Of a stretch of 64,000 bases of DNA, positions 43,693-53,604 are shown one piece after another. The DNA is from an uncultured Acetatifactor sp. GTDB taxonomy: Bacteria; Bacillota; Clostridia; Lachnospirales; Lachnospiraceae. A program made the translations under genes and the position numbers. The stretch is taken from contig CANPWA010000004.1 in the NCBI GenBank assembly GCA_947581865.1, positions 124,001 through 188,000 of the forward strand, written 5' to 3'. Position 1 is the first letter of the stretch. Every line of letters begins with the position of its first letter. The notes under the pieces were generated by a model that was not told the origin of the DNA, did not search any database, and saw only the letters and a list, made by a program, of their open reading frames with translations.

Positions 43693-45243
43693 TTAGAACC
43701 CGCTGTTGGTGCCCTTCAGTGTCGCGCCGCCAATATTGTTCTTTCCGTTTTTGGAAATACAGTCCTGAATGACTGCCTTGCCGAAAGTCACCTTGTAGCC
43801 CAGCGCGGACGGAGTCCCGCTTGCGGGCCAGTTGTAGTTATACTTCTTGTTGGAGTCACCGGTGCATTTCTTCATGGTCACCACACCGCTCTGGTTGTTG
43901 CGGTCAAAACCGCTTGCATAATTTCCTTTGGCAATACAGCCTGTCAGCGTGTGGTTGAGAGGATCGAGATGTGCCGCCACACCGGAAGTCTTATTATCCA
44001 CACCGCCCATCTTAAAGCCGTTTCCGTCTCCCCGGATGCCATTGCAGAGACCGTTGTAATTTGCCTGGCAGTTTACCAGCGTCACTGCTCCGTGCGCCGC
44101 ATAGCAGTCCCAGCCGTCATCGCTGTTGTATTCCGCCACACAGTTCTCGAAATAATTGCCCTCACCGCTGTGGAGCTTCACCGCAAAACCGTCCGCGTTC
44201 TCGCCCTTTGCGTCCGCATTGTGATGGGAATTACAATTATAGAATTTATTGTTTGCGCCGCCGTCGGACACCTGGAAACCAGCATCATTGTTATAGCAGC
44301 ATGTCACATACTTAAACACATTGCTGGAGCCGGTGATATAAATACCGTTATCGGAGGCATTCTTTACCGTGATATTCTGAAGGATGCTTCCGTTGCCCTT
44401 GAGCGTGATACCCCTTCCGGAGCTTCCGCTGGTCTGGGAAAAATCAATGACCGCATTGTTCTTACCGGAGATGTTCACCCCTGCCGGAAGCGCAACGGCG
44501 CCGGACTTAACAGTTCCGTCGATCACAATGGTATCTCCGGATTTCGCCTTCTTGACGGCATCCGCAAGGGAGGTCCCTCCGTTCTTCACCGTGATGGTAT
44601 TACCGGAGGAGCTGCCGCCGGAAGAAGAACCGCCGGAGGAGGAACTGCCGGAGCCGGAAGAACTGCCGGAGCCTGAGGAACTGCCGGAGCCTGAGGAACT
44701 GCCGGAGCCTGAGGTTTCGTTAAAATCAACCTGGATCTTATAAATATTGATACCGCTTCCCGCAGAGTACAGATATAAGGAACCTGCCGAACCGGAGTAG
44801 CTGTATGTTCCCTGGGAGGCGGAAGAAGCCGCACTCATCGTTCCAAGCTGTTTTCCACCGGAGTTGGCAACCACAAGTTTACGGGTATCGCTCCCGCTGC
44901 TTCTGAGAACGACCTTGATGGTGGAATTGCCCTGCACGGGAACCTTCACCGCACGATACGATGTGCTGCCGGCGCCCCCCAGCGCCAACGCATATGTATA
45001 GCTTGTTCCGTTCACCCTGACAGACTCAGCCTTTACGGACATGGTCTTCGATCCGGTCGCGATCAGCCCAAGACCGTCAACCGTCTTGCTGGAAGAAATC
45101 GTTCCCAGATTCTTAAAATTGCTGTTTTTAAAATTCCACGAAGTGGATGATGCCGCCTCCGAACCAAGCGAAGGAGACAGAGTTACACACAGCATGACTG
45201 CCGCGACCGCAGCGGATAGAAATTTTTTTGCTCTTTTCAGCAT
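43693..45243 (-). CDS. Secreted pectate lyase, polysaccharide lyase family 9
   Basis: 516 residues. A signal peptide (KKFLSAAVAAVMLCVTLSPS, cut near 31) leads into a beta-sandwich domain of about 140 residues, possibly carbohydrate-binding. A Ser/Gly linker (about 175-215) precedes a right-handed beta-helix. The PL9 core is clear: GENADGFAVKLHSGEGNYFE, EYNSDDGWDCYAAHG with the calcium-binding aspartates, and RGDGNGFKMGG holding the catalytic Lys candidate. It cleaves polygalacturonate outside the cell by beta-elimination. No uptake or other pectin genes are adjacent. Confidence 0.93.
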   Translation of the reverse strand: MLKRAKKFLSAAVAAVMLCVTLSPSLGSEAASSTSWNFKNSNFKNLGTISSSKTVDGLGLIATGSKTMSVKAESVRVNGTSYTYALALGGAGSTSYRAVKVPVQGNSTIKVVLRSSGSDTRKLVVANSGGKQLGTMSAASSASQGTYSYSGSAGSLYLYSAGSGINIYKIQVDFNETSGSGSSSGSGSSSGSGSSSGSGSSSSGGSSSGGSSSGNTITVKNGGTSLADAVKKAKSGDTIVIDGTVKSGAVALPAGVNISGKNNAVIDFSQTSGSSGRGITLKGNGSILQNITVKNASDNGIYITGSSNVFKYVTCCYNNDAGFQVSDGGANNKFYNCNSHHNADAKGENADGFAVKLHSGEGNYFENCVAEYNSDDGWDCYAAHGAVTLVNCQANYNGLCNGIRGDGNGFKMGGVDNKTSGVAAHLDPLNHTLTGCIAKGNYASGFDRNNQSGVVTMKKCTGDSNKKYNYNWPASGTPSALGYKVTFGKAVIQDCISKNGKNNIGGATLKGTNSGF

Positions 45244-45432
45244 GATTACCCTCCCAATACATTATAGTTTTTTGTTCCCCCTGGAAGAAATTCGTCATAT
45301 TCACAAAAATCTTCCTCCGATTGTAATAATATCACATACAGTTTTACAAGGAAATAGATAAATTTTCCAAAAAGAAACAGGGAGAATTGTGAATTTTCCA
45401 CAATCTCCCTGTCTGTTTCGCAGGATTTGTCA

Positions 45433-46422
45433 TCACATTGTATATACCCAGATGTTTTTAATCTGTTGATCGATCTCACTGTAAGACCATTTTCTGCTGC
45501 TTCGCGCCACACAGTTAGGATCGTTGACCAGAAAGCCCTCGCTGTCATATCCGTAAATGACAATAAAATGACCGGCTGTGGTGAAATCCCCTCTCCCCAT
45601 GGCACATATGATGATCCCGCCATTGTCCAGCGACGCGATCATATTATTGAAAGACAGGCTGACACTTTGGACAGTGACACCATACCGCTTGGGCAGATCC
45701 TCCATCAAAAGCCACGCCGTTCCGCTTCCCTCCACATAATACCCGTTTTCCATGCTGTACGCTGCGGTCACATCCGGAGTGAGTTCCTCATTACCGGTCA
45801 GATAATACAGCACCATGGACAGACATGTGGGACCACAGCCCGACAGCCCTATGCAGCTTTTCTCCCCATAGGGCTGATAACCCCACCGGGGATCCCACTG
45901 CAAAAACAGCGGAAATTCCTGCTCTTTCTCCGTTTCCGTCAGCCCTCCCGCAACATTTGTCCCACCGTCCAAATACCCCGCGGCAAAATCAGCCATTTCC
46001 GGATTATTGGCCAGTGCCGCCAAAAGTTCATCGGGATACCGGGAAGCATTTTCCCGGATTTTCATGATGGTTTCATCATGACGCCCCAGCTCGTCGAGAC
46101 GCTGTAAAACCTCTTCATGACTGCGCTCCACAGGTCTGTCTGCCTCCGCACCCTCTGCGCGGACCACATACCCGTAACCGGACGTCTCCTTTGCCCGTCC
46201 GCCGGCGCCGGCGCTCTCCTCCCATACTACCTCCCTCCGGTCCAGCTTCTTCTGCATTTCCTCCATCCGTACATACAGCCGGATCAAAGAGAATATCATC
46301 GCCGCAAGGAGGATCAGCTCAATCACAAAAAACAGCTTTTTACCCGCCCTGCGTCTCTTTGCACCACTTCCTGCTCTGCCCCTTCCATTGCGTCTTCTGG
46401 CGTATCTTCCGTCGTTTCCCAT
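45433..46422 (-). CDS. Membrane-anchored C39-like cysteine peptidase
   Basis: 329 residues: a basic cytosolic tail (GRYARRRNGRGRAGSGAKRR), one transmembrane helix (about 30-52), a helical stalk and a C-terminal Peptidase_C39_2 domain. The catalytic Cys is in GLSGCGPTCLSMVL, the His in TTAGHFIVIYGYDSEG and the Asp/Asn in FLVNDPNC. It should act outside the membrane; its substrate is unknown. The ATG at 46422 follows AGAGGAGTGGAGAAG. It may be the last gene of the two-component run upstream. Confidence 0.88.
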   Translation of the reverse strand: MGNDGRYARRRNGRGRAGSGAKRRRAGKKLFFVIELILLAAMIFSLIRLYVRMEEMQKKLDRREVVWEESAGAGGRAKETSGYGYVVRAEGAEADRPVERSHEEVLQRLDELGRHDETIMKIRENASRYPDELLAALANNPEMADFAAGYLDGGTNVAGGLTETEKEQEFPLFLQWDPRWGYQPYGEKSCIGLSGCGPTCLSMVLYYLTGNEELTPDVTAAYSMENGYYVEGSGTAWLLMEDLPKRYGVTVQSVSLSFNNMIASLDNGGIIICAMGRGDFTTAGHFIVIYGYDSEGFLVNDPNCVARSSRKWSYSEIDQQIKNIWVYTM

Positions 46423-46507
46423 CTTCTCCACTCCTCTGTACAGACATATCATACAGAGGACACGCGACATACTTTTCAAAAAGTTGTGTCATTTTTGTAA
46501 AATGTTT

Positions 46508-47335
46508 TTATCCCGCAGCGGCCTGACTTCCCTGCTGCCAGTCATCCACCGTCAGGTCATATACGATCCGCACATACTCCTCCCCCACATTCCCGCTGTA
46601 ACGGCTGCCCTTCTGGTACTGCATATGGGCGTAAATGCGCCCGCCCTCCACCTTCCATATCGCCTGGGTCCCTTCCGTATTTAGAAAGATGGCATTCTCA
46701 TATACCTCCAGACCGGACAGCTCCACAAAAAGACCGAGATTCTCATAGGGAATTTCCTCCGGCAGCCTGTCAAACATGGTGATCTCCGCACTCCACACCT
46801 TTCCCGTGACCGCGTTGATATATAGGGTCGAACACATGGACGGGCTTGAACACTGTACGATCCAGAAGCTGTAATAGGGTTCGAGCTGCCCCTGATCGGG
46901 CACGATATCCCTGCTGACGCCGAGCGTCGCACTCACGGAATACTCATCTCTCTCCTGGTATTTGGTGAGGTCCTGCCCCCCCATCCGGACCAGCCATTCC
47001 ACCCCCGTCTGAATCGCCTCCGCCATGTCGATCTGACCTTCCACCGGGCTGTGCACCAGTATATATGTCCGTTTGTTCCAGGAACCTATGACCTCCTCCA
47101 ACTGTTCCCTCGTCAGAACACTGCCTTCTTCATCCGGGTCTTCCGACGGCTCCTGTTTCGCATTTTCCCTCTCCTGCCATGCCCGGACGGGCATCTCCAC
47201 TTCCGCTCTCCCCTTTTCCGAGAGCAGCTGCTTCTCCCGGATCCGCAGGATCAGACGCATGCCCTGCATACTGCCAAAGACAATGGCAAGGGCAAGCAGC
47301 AGCGTGAGAACCGTATACGGATACGATTTATTCAT
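46508..47335 (-). CDS. Single-pass membrane protein of a two-component operon
   Basis: 275 residues: one N-terminal helix (about 6-25), a charged, Glu/Pro-rich linker, and an extracytoplasmic domain of about 200 residues containing YNAVTG-type text (YINAVTGKVWSAEI), reminiscent of PepSY/YycH-like folds. It starts inside the histidine kinase 3' end, after GGGGAGGAAA. Its place in the operon suggests that it modulates the kinase, by analogy with YycH/YycI partners; that is inference. ATG 47341 is an alternative start. Confidence 0.65.
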   Translation of the reverse strand: MNKSYPYTVLTLLLALAIVFGSMQGMRLILRIREKQLLSEKGRAEVEMPVRAWQERENAKQEPSEDPDEEGSVLTREQLEEVIGSWNKRTYILVHSPVEGQIDMAEAIQTGVEWLVRMGGQDLTKYQERDEYSVSATLGVSRDIVPDQGQLEPYYSFWIVQCSSPSMCSTLYINAVTGKVWSAEITMFDRLPEEIPYENLGLFVELSGLEVYENAIFLNTEGTQAIWKVEGGRIYAHMQYQKGSRYSGNVGEEYVRIVYDLTVDDWQQGSQAAAG

Positions 47336-48722
47336 CTCCATTTTCCTCCCCGGACGCAAACACAATCCTGACTCTCGTCCCCGTCTTTCCGTCGCTTTCT
47401 ATCTTCATCTTTGCCCGGTGGAGCTCCACGATCCTGGCAACCAGCGCCATGCCCAGCCCTGCCCCGTGCTGCTTTCTGGATCTGGATTTATCCACCATGT
47501 AAAATGCCTCCGTGATCCTTCCCAGTTCCCCCGGCGGTATCCCCTTCCCATTGTCCGTCACACTCACCATATAAGAATCCCCATAGTTCTCTCCGCTCAC
47601 CCAGACATCCCTGCTGTCCGCCTTGACGGAATTGTCGATGAGATTAAGGATCATGGTTTTAAAGAAATCATAATCCGCCTCCACATACCCTTCTTCGATC
47701 TCCAAGTGTAGCGCGGCATTCCTCCTGCCGCATACAGCCTCCATTCCCTGCTCCAGATTGCGGAACATTTCCCGCACGGACATCCTCTCCAGCAGAAAAT
47801 CCTGCTTGTCCAGCACAAACAGATCCATCAGCTTCAGAGAGAGCGTTTCCAGCCTCATACCCTCATTCAAAATATATTCCGCCGCGCTCTTTACCTCTTC
47901 CCTCGGCAGATCCCGCTGATAGAGCATATCCGCATATCCGATCACGGATGTCAGCGGCGTCTTCAGTTCATGGGCAAAATTGGCCGCGAAATCCTCCTTC
48001 TGCCTCGCCACATCCGACAGTTCCTCGATTTTTTCTTCCACCTGCTGCGCCATCCGGTTAAAATCCCTGGCAAGTTCGCTGATCTCATCCCTCCCTTTTG
48101 CGCGTATCCTCCCGGAATACTTTCCCCCCGCGATCCTCCTGGCCGCCTTCCCCACTCTTTTGATGGGCGCTGTGACTGCCTGCGTCAGAAGAAAGACCAC
48201 GGGAAAACAGATACACAGGATGACCAGATAAATCCTCTGAAAATAAGAGATCATATTCTTTTGTCCCTCGAGCACGGAACCGATGTCGGTCTGAGTGATC
48301 AGATACATCCCCTTTTCGTCCTGCGTGACATAATCCCATACATAAATATGACCTTCCCCATCTTTTTCAAAAAGCCGATATGCCAGCCCGTCCTTTTTCC
48401 CTTCCCCAAGCTCCAGTTCGCCCGCGGACAATGCCATATTAGAGAAAATACACTTTCCCTCCCCGTCGCACACGGCTGCAGGCACGGTAAAGCTTGTCGA
48501 GATGCCCTTAAGCTGTGCCTCACCGTCATCCAAAAAATTCGGCTCGGAATACAGGATGGACTGCAGGATATACCGGTTGTACTGGAAATCCTGAAACGCC
48601 AGCGTCTTGCTCTGCGCGAGCGCGTTTTCATAAGCGTAATTGATCAGAAGATACCCTGCCACCTGGAAGGTAATGCCAAAGATGATCACAAAACACAAAA
48701 ATATCTTGTGAAAGAGTTTCAT
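47328..48722 (-). CDS. Sensor histidine kinase
   Basis: 464 residues. Two membrane helices (about 7-27 and 160-182) bracket an extracellular sensor domain of about 130 residues. A HAMP domain follows (VTAPIKRVGKAARRIAGGKY), then the HisKA segment with the phosphorylated His (FAANFAHELKTPLTSVIGYA) and the ATP-binding boxes NLIDNSVKA, VTDNGKGIPPGEL and GAGLGMALV. Its ATG overlaps the response regulator stop by four bases (ATGA). The signal is unknown. Confidence 0.93.
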   Translation of the reverse strand: MKLFHKIFLCFVIIFGITFQVAGYLLINYAYENALAQSKTLAFQDFQYNRYILQSILYSEPNFLDDGEAQLKGISTSFTVPAAVCDGEGKCIFSNMALSAGELELGEGKKDGLAYRLFEKDGEGHIYVWDYVTQDEKGMYLITQTDIGSVLEGQKNMISYFQRIYLVILCICFPVVFLLTQAVTAPIKRVGKAARRIAGGKYSGRIRAKGRDEISELARDFNRMAQQVEEKIEELSDVARQKEDFAANFAHELKTPLTSVIGYADMLYQRDLPREEVKSAAEYILNEGMRLETLSLKLMDLFVLDKQDFLLERMSVREMFRNLEQGMEAVCGRRNAALHLEIEEGYVEADYDFFKTMILNLIDNSVKADSRDVWVSGENYGDSYMVSVTDNGKGIPPGELGRITEAFYMVDKSRSRKQHGAGLGMALVARIVELHRAKMKIESDGKTGTRVRIVFASGEENGDE

Positions 48723-49378
48723 TTCCCCTCCTCCAGCCGATATCCGATCCGAAACACCGTCCGGATATATCTATCCCAGTCCAGTTTTCTCCTGAGCCGC
48801 TGAATATGGGAGTCCAGGGTGCGGGTGTCCCCCATATAGGGCTCCCCCCACACCTTTTCGTACAGCCTCTCCCTATACAATGCAACATTTTTGTTCTGTA
48901 TCAGTTCCACCAGCAGATCAAATTCTTTGACGGTCAGCTCCACCTCCTGCCCGGCTTTTCGGACCGTCCGGGAGGGCAGATCGATCTCCACATCCGCAAA
49001 GATAAGCCTTCTGCTGTGTCTGCCGCATCTCCTGAGAAGCGCCTCCACCCGGGCCAGCAGTTCTCCGATCTGAAAAGGCTTGGCGATATAATCGTCCGCT
49101 CCCAGCTTCAGTCCCCTGATGCGGTCGTCCACACCGCTTTTTGCCGACAGAAAAATGACCGGAGTTCCCGTGGGGCGGATGTACTCCAACAGCTCATAGC
49201 CATTGATCTCGGGCAGCATGATATCCAGCAGGATCAGGTCGAAGGTCTCGTTCTCCAGTCTGTCCGCCGCGGTTTTGCCGTCCGCCGCGCAGGCGCACAG
49301 ATACCCTTCCGCCGCCAGATTGACTCGGATCAAATTCAAAATCGCATCATCGTCCTCCACGATCAATACTTTCTGCAT
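48719..49378 (-). CDS. OmpR-family response regulator
   Basis: 219 residues: receiver domain with VEDDD, phosphoacceptor in LILLDIMLPEINGYELLE and the switch lysine in DDYIAKPFQIGELLARVE, then a winged-helix DNA-binding domain (VELTVKEFDLLVELIQNKN and HIQRLRRKLDWD). It pairs with the kinase overlapping it. ATG 49378 follows GGAGGAGTCGTG; the GTG one codon upstream is less likely. Confidence 0.94.
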   Translation of the reverse strand: MQKVLIVEDDDAILNLIRVNLAAEGYLCACAADGKTAADRLENETFDLILLDIMLPEINGYELLEYIRPTGTPVIFLSAKSGVDDRIRGLKLGADDYIAKPFQIGELLARVEALLRRCGRHSRRLIFADVEIDLPSRTVRKAGQEVELTVKEFDLLVELIQNKNVALYRERLYEKVWGEPYMGDTRTLDSHIQRLRRKLDWDRYIRTVFRIGYRLEEGK

Positions 49379-49576
49379 CACGACTCCTCCACAGACTTAT
49401 TCTCCCGTTTCCTGCCACGAATATGTTTTATTATACCCGTTACTTGTGTCATACTTGTGTCATAGACATACCTGCCGAATCTGCGTCCTTTGGTCCACTA
49501 CAAAAAAACGCACCGGGCACTGCCCTGCCCGATGCGATATATCCGTCCGCTGCGTCTGCGCGCTCACACGCCCCCT

Positions 49577-50995
49577 CTATTCGGCAGCCGCCCTGCCTCC
49601 CGCTTCCTCCTGTCTGTTTCCGCACTCCTCCGCCTTCTCCCGCGCGCCCACATGTCTCAGGAACACGGAGCTTAAATACAGGGCGATAAAGAAGGAGAAT
49701 ACAAACGCTGCCGGCTGTGCCTCCTGTATCCCTGCCATCCCCCGGAAATGAGCCAGGACCAGCAGCATGGGAATAAATACGATGCCGCTTCTCATGGAGG
49801 ACGCCACCGAGGCAAGGGCTCTCTGCCCCGTACTCTGGAACCCCATCTCCGTCACCATGGTCAGGGGCAGCGTGACGAGCGTCAGCGCCTGAAGCCTCAG
49901 CGCCCGCAGGGCATACTCTGCCACCTGCGCATCGTCACGGAAGATCCTGATCAGGGGTTCGGCAAAAATATACACGGGAATCACCATAAAGATCAGCACA
50001 ACCTCCGACATCCCCGCGGTGAACCAGAATGCCTTTTTGACCCGGTCATATTTGCCCGCGCCGTAGTTAAAGCTGCTCACCGGCTGGAAGCCCTGACCGA
50101 TGCCGATGGCTGTGGCCATCACAAAGAAACAGATCCGGGACACGATGCTCATGGCGGACACCGCGGCGTCTCCGTACACAGCGGCGCTGGAATTTAACAG
50201 GATCGTCGCCACACTGTTCAGCGCCTGCCGCAGCAGACTGGGGAACCCGGTGGCTGCCACATTTCCCATGGTCGCAAGATGCCAGTCCACACAGGAGATC
50301 CGGATCTTGGTCTCCGTCCTTCCGCACAGGAACATGGACAGCAGGATCAGAAAGCTGATGATCTGGGACACCGCCGTGGAGATTCCCGCGCCCATGACTC
50401 CCATGTCAAACCCGAAGATCAGGATGGCATCCCCCGCAATGTTCAATATGCCTCCTGTCATCAGCCCCAGCATCCCCAGCTTCGCCCGCCCCTCATAACG
50501 CAGGAGATTGTTCATGGTCAGGCTGGAGGACATAAAAGGCGCCGCCAAAATGATCCAGAAGATATAAGTCTTGGCATAGGGAGCAATGGTGTCGGTGCTT
50601 CCCAGGGCATAGACCAAAGGATCCAGAAACAGAAAACTTACCGCCCCGATCAGAGCCCCCAGTATCAGGGACATGAAAAATCCCGTGGAGGTATAGCGCG
50701 TAGCCGTGTCAATATTCTTATGCCCCAGACTGCGGGACATAATGCTTCCCGCGCCCTGTCCGCACATGAACGCCACCGCCTGCAGGATAGACATGAAACC
50801 GAACACCACGCCCACCGCGCCGCTGGCGCTGTTTCCCAGAGTCCCCACAAACGCCGTGTCCACCAGATTATAGATATTCGTCACCATCATACTGATCACG
50901 GTGGGCACCGCCAGGGTCGCCACCAGCTTCTCCACAGGTGTCTCCGTCATCTTTATGTACTGTTTATTTTGAAGTTCCAACTCGGTATCCGCCAT
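49577..50995 (-). CDS. MATE-family exporter
   Basis: 472 residues with about twelve membrane helices: ATLAVPTVISMMVTNIYNLV, VDTAFVGTLGNSASGAVGVV and GIGQGFQPVSSFNYGAGKYD are typical of the DinF/NorM-like MATE branch. It ends with a hydrophilic tail rich in Glu and Arg. The ATG at 50995 follows GGAGGGTAAAA. It stands alone; the substrate is unknown. Confidence 0.92.
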   Translation of the reverse strand: MADTELELQNKQYIKMTETPVEKLVATLAVPTVISMMVTNIYNLVDTAFVGTLGNSASGAVGVVFGFMSILQAVAFMCGQGAGSIMSRSLGHKNIDTATRYTSTGFFMSLILGALIGAVSFLFLDPLVYALGSTDTIAPYAKTYIFWIILAAPFMSSSLTMNNLLRYEGRAKLGMLGLMTGGILNIAGDAILIFGFDMGVMGAGISTAVSQIISFLILLSMFLCGRTETKIRISCVDWHLATMGNVAATGFPSLLRQALNSVATILLNSSAAVYGDAAVSAMSIVSRICFFVMATAIGIGQGFQPVSSFNYGAGKYDRVKKAFWFTAGMSEVVLIFMVIPVYIFAEPLIRIFRDDAQVAEYALRALRLQALTLVTLPLTMVTEMGFQSTGQRALASVASSMRSGIVFIPMLLVLAHFRGMAGIQEAQPAAFVFSFFIALYLSSVFLRHVGAREKAEECGNRQEEAGGRAAAE

Positions 50996-51188
50996 TTTTA
51001 CCCTCCGTTCCAAGGCACCCTCCTGATACCAGCCTATGCCGCAGGATATTCGCCGTATACAAAAATGTGCAAACCTCTCCGGTCTGCACATTCCCACTGT
51101 CAACAGTTGCCTCTTTTTTTATTTTAACAAGGAGAGCCAAAAAATGCAACTGTTTCTTTTATGCCGTTTTGCTCCCGATTCGCTCCCC

Positions 51189-51914
51189 CTACACATCCCG
51201 CCTTCCCGCCAGAAAACTCCCCGCTCCCAGAGACACCGCGATATAAAAGACACAGATCAGCGCAAACTGTAAATACCCGCCGGGGGAAAGCTGCTGGGGC
51301 GCGTTGGAATTCATGCCGTACGCCATGAGGGAATAAGGCCAGATATGCCCCAGATCTTTGGCGAGAAAGAACAGCCCGGACAGCCCTCCTCCCAGGGCGA
51401 CTCCCACGGGCAGGGCAAAGCTTTTGACCAGCATGGACAGCACCGTCTGGACTGCCGTCATCACCATTCCCCCCAGCGTCCCGAACAGACACCACAAAAA
51501 GATCCGGTTCCAGGGCGGCTGCGTCAGCCCCGCATACCTCCCCGCCAGCACAAACAGAACACAGATCCATACCTCACTCACAAAAAGCATGAACGATGCC
51601 GTCAGGAATTTGGCGGCAAAAATCATCCCCCGGGGTACCGGCATGGAAAACATCCGGTTCCAGTTGTGATTCAGATGTTCCAGTCTCATCAGATACCCGC
51701 AGTATACTCCCAGCATGATGGGCAGGAAGAAATAATCGGTGAACAACGTATGCTGTGTCCACAGACTATCCCATTTCATCTGCAGGATTCCCTGATTGGC
51801 GAGGAAATTTGCCGTTCCCAGGACCGCCGGAAGCACCGGTATGATCAGAAACGCGATCCACACCGGGGAACGCTTCAGTTTCATCCTTTCCGCTTTTAAC
51901 AGTTTCCACAACAT
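51189..51914 (-). CDS. ABC transporter permease (LanG/CprC-like)
   Basis: 241 residues with about six membrane helices, starting MLWKLLKAERMKLKRSPVW and including FLPIMLGVYCGYLMRLEHLNHN, the layout of lantibiotic-immunity ABC permeases of the EpiG/MutG/CprC type. It follows the second permease by three bases. The pair would form the membrane part of an exporter that removes antimicrobial peptides from the membrane. Confidence 0.87.
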   Translation of the reverse strand: MLWKLLKAERMKLKRSPVWIAFLIIPVLPAVLGTANFLANQGILQMKWDSLWTQHTLFTDYFFLPIMLGVYCGYLMRLEHLNHNWNRMFSMPVPRGMIFAAKFLTASFMLFVSEVWICVLFVLAGRYAGLTQPPWNRIFLWCLFGTLGGMVMTAVQTVLSMLVKSFALPVGVALGGGLSGLFFLAKDLGHIWPYSLMAYGMNSNAPQQLSPGGYLQFALICVFYIAVSLGAGSFLAGRRDV

Positions 51915-51917
51915 AGC

Positions 51918-52679
51918 TCACAGCTCCTTTCTCACAAAAAATGCCCTTCCTGCCAGATACAGGACCACACTGAGTCCGCAGAGGGCGGCAAAGCCCGTCC
52001 AGTCGATCTCCATCACGTCGAACCAGACCTTCTGATATCTGGTCTCAGGCGTATAGCCAAACATTCCCACAAACTGCAGACCCCCGTAATATCCCCAGAC
52101 CAGTATCCTCCTAAGCCACGGAAACTGTTGCAAAAACAGGGAGAACACACCGCCGAAGGTGCCGATGATCCCCACAAAAAACGCCACCGCCTGATTGGGA
52201 AAACACAATGCCAGCGCATGCTGTAACATATATATCGCGGCCGTGGGCGTCAGCGTAAACAGCAGATACAACAGATACAGCCTGACGGGAACATCTCCCG
52301 CAAACCCCGCCGCGCGGCCCAAAAGAATGGTGGCGCCAAAACTGAGCAGCACGCTCAGCGTCATATGTGCCAGCCCTGCCAGCAGCTTCGCATCATAGAG
52401 ATGTCCCCGTTCCGTCACGGTGGCCAGAACCCTGAGCATATTTCCCCTGTGCTCGATGTCGCAGAACCGGGAGGAAACCACCATTCCCAGAAGAGACATG
52501 AATATGGTGTTTGCCAGCGGAAGCTGATAGAGATAATTCATCCAGCCTACCCGCAGCATATCCTCGCTGTATCTTTCGGGAGCGATCCACACGCACAGCA
52601 TTGCCGTCATCGCCAGAGTGGTGAGCAGGATATACCTGCGTCTCGTCTTTAGAAACTCACACTTCAACAGCCTTCTCAT
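51918..52679 (-). CDS. ABC transporter permease (LanE/CprB-like)
   Basis: 253 residues with about six membrane helices. It opens MRRLLKCEFLKTRRRYILL and has SSRFCDIEHRGNMLRVLATV, as in EpiE/MutE/CprB permeases. Its start overlaps the ATPase stop by four bases, so both are translated together. Confidence 0.88.
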   Translation of the reverse strand: MRRLLKCEFLKTRRRYILLTTLAMTAMLCVWIAPERYSEDMLRVGWMNYLYQLPLANTIFMSLLGMVVSSRFCDIEHRGNMLRVLATVTERGHLYDAKLLAGLAHMTLSVLLSFGATILLGRAAGFAGDVPVRLYLLYLLFTLTPTAAIYMLQHALALCFPNQAVAFFVGIIGTFGGVFSLFLQQFPWLRRILVWGYYGGLQFVGMFGYTPETRYQKVWFDVMEIDWTGFAALCGLSVVLYLAGRAFFVRKEL

Positions 52680-53407
52680 AAGCTTGTCTCCCTCCCCGTG
52701 AGATCCAGAAAGATCTCCTCCAGACTCTTGGATCTGTCCCTGTCATGCAGCCTCTCCAGCTCCCCCTGATACATCATCTTTCCCCGGGCAATGATCCCTA
52801 CATCCTCCGCCATACAGTCCATCTCCGAGAGCAGATGGCTGGACACGATCACGGTCATCCCGTACTGCCCCGGCAGGGAACAGATCAGCTCCCTCATCTC
52901 CTGGATCCCCGCGGGATCCAACCCATTGGTGGGCTCATCGAGTATGAGCAGCCGCGGAAAGGACAACAGCGCCCCGGCAAGCCCCAGCCGCTGCTTCATT
53001 CCCAGCGAATACGCGGACACCTTCTTACTTTTCTGTCTGTCCAGCCGCACGATCTCCAGCGCCTTGTGGATATTTTTCTCCGGGACATCCAAAAGCGTCT
53101 GCAGGATCCTTAAATTTTCCATCCCTGTGAGATGCCCGTAATAGGAGGGCGACTCGATCAGGGAACCGATTTCTCTTAAGATCTCCCGTCTTGTGGACGA
53201 CTCAAGCCTTTTTCCGAAAATACTAATTTCCCCTTCGGTAGGTCTTACCAGGCTCAAAAGCATTTTCAGCGTGGTGCTTTTTCCTGCCCCATTGGGTCCC
53301 AGGAACCCATAGATACGCCCTTCCCTCACCCGCAGGTCCAGCCCGTCTACCGAGACCATGTCCCGATACCGTTTGGTGAGCCTCTCCGTTCTTACGATTT
53401 CTTCCAC
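52676..53407 (-). CDS. ABC transporter ATPase (LanF/CprA-like)
   Basis: 243 residues: Walker A FLGPNGAGKSTTLKMLLSLV, signature SAYSLGMKQRLGLA (the SLGMKQR variant typical of antibiotic-resistance ABC ATPases) and Walker B RLLILDEPTNGLDPAG, then the H-loop VSSHLLSE. A GTG start at 53407 (VEEIVRTERLTKRY) follows GAGGAGGTTTGGAACA. With the two permeases it forms a three-gene exporter divergent from a two-component system. Confidence 0.92.
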   Translation of the reverse strand: MEEIVRTERLTKRYRDMVSVDGLDLRVREGRIYGFLGPNGAGKSTTLKMLLSLVRPTEGEISIFGKRLESSTRREILREIGSLIESPSYYGHLTGMENLRILQTLLDVPEKNIHKALEIVRLDRQKSKKVSAYSLGMKQRLGLAGALLSFPRLLILDEPTNGLDPAGIQEMRELICSLPGQYGMTVIVSSHLLSEMDCMAEDVGIIARGKMMYQGELERLHDRDRSKSLEEIFLDLTGRETSL

Positions 53408-53604
53408 TGTTCCAAACCTCCTCGATCTGATTTGACATTCGCACCGCCCCGGTTTTCGCACCGGGCGGGCGCCATGCCATACCCGGATTATGACATACCC
53501 TTCTGTCGCCCCGCTTAAAGCATCCTTACAAAAACCTTAAATCTTCCTCGCGGCATCCGCAAAAAGCGTCGGAGGGCTTTTGCTTTCCTTCGTTTTGGTA
53601 TACA

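Noticed and set aside
47970..48803. 277-codon forward open frame
   Set aside because: Lies entirely antisense to a well-supported histidine kinase gene and shows low-complexity His/Arg-rich text.
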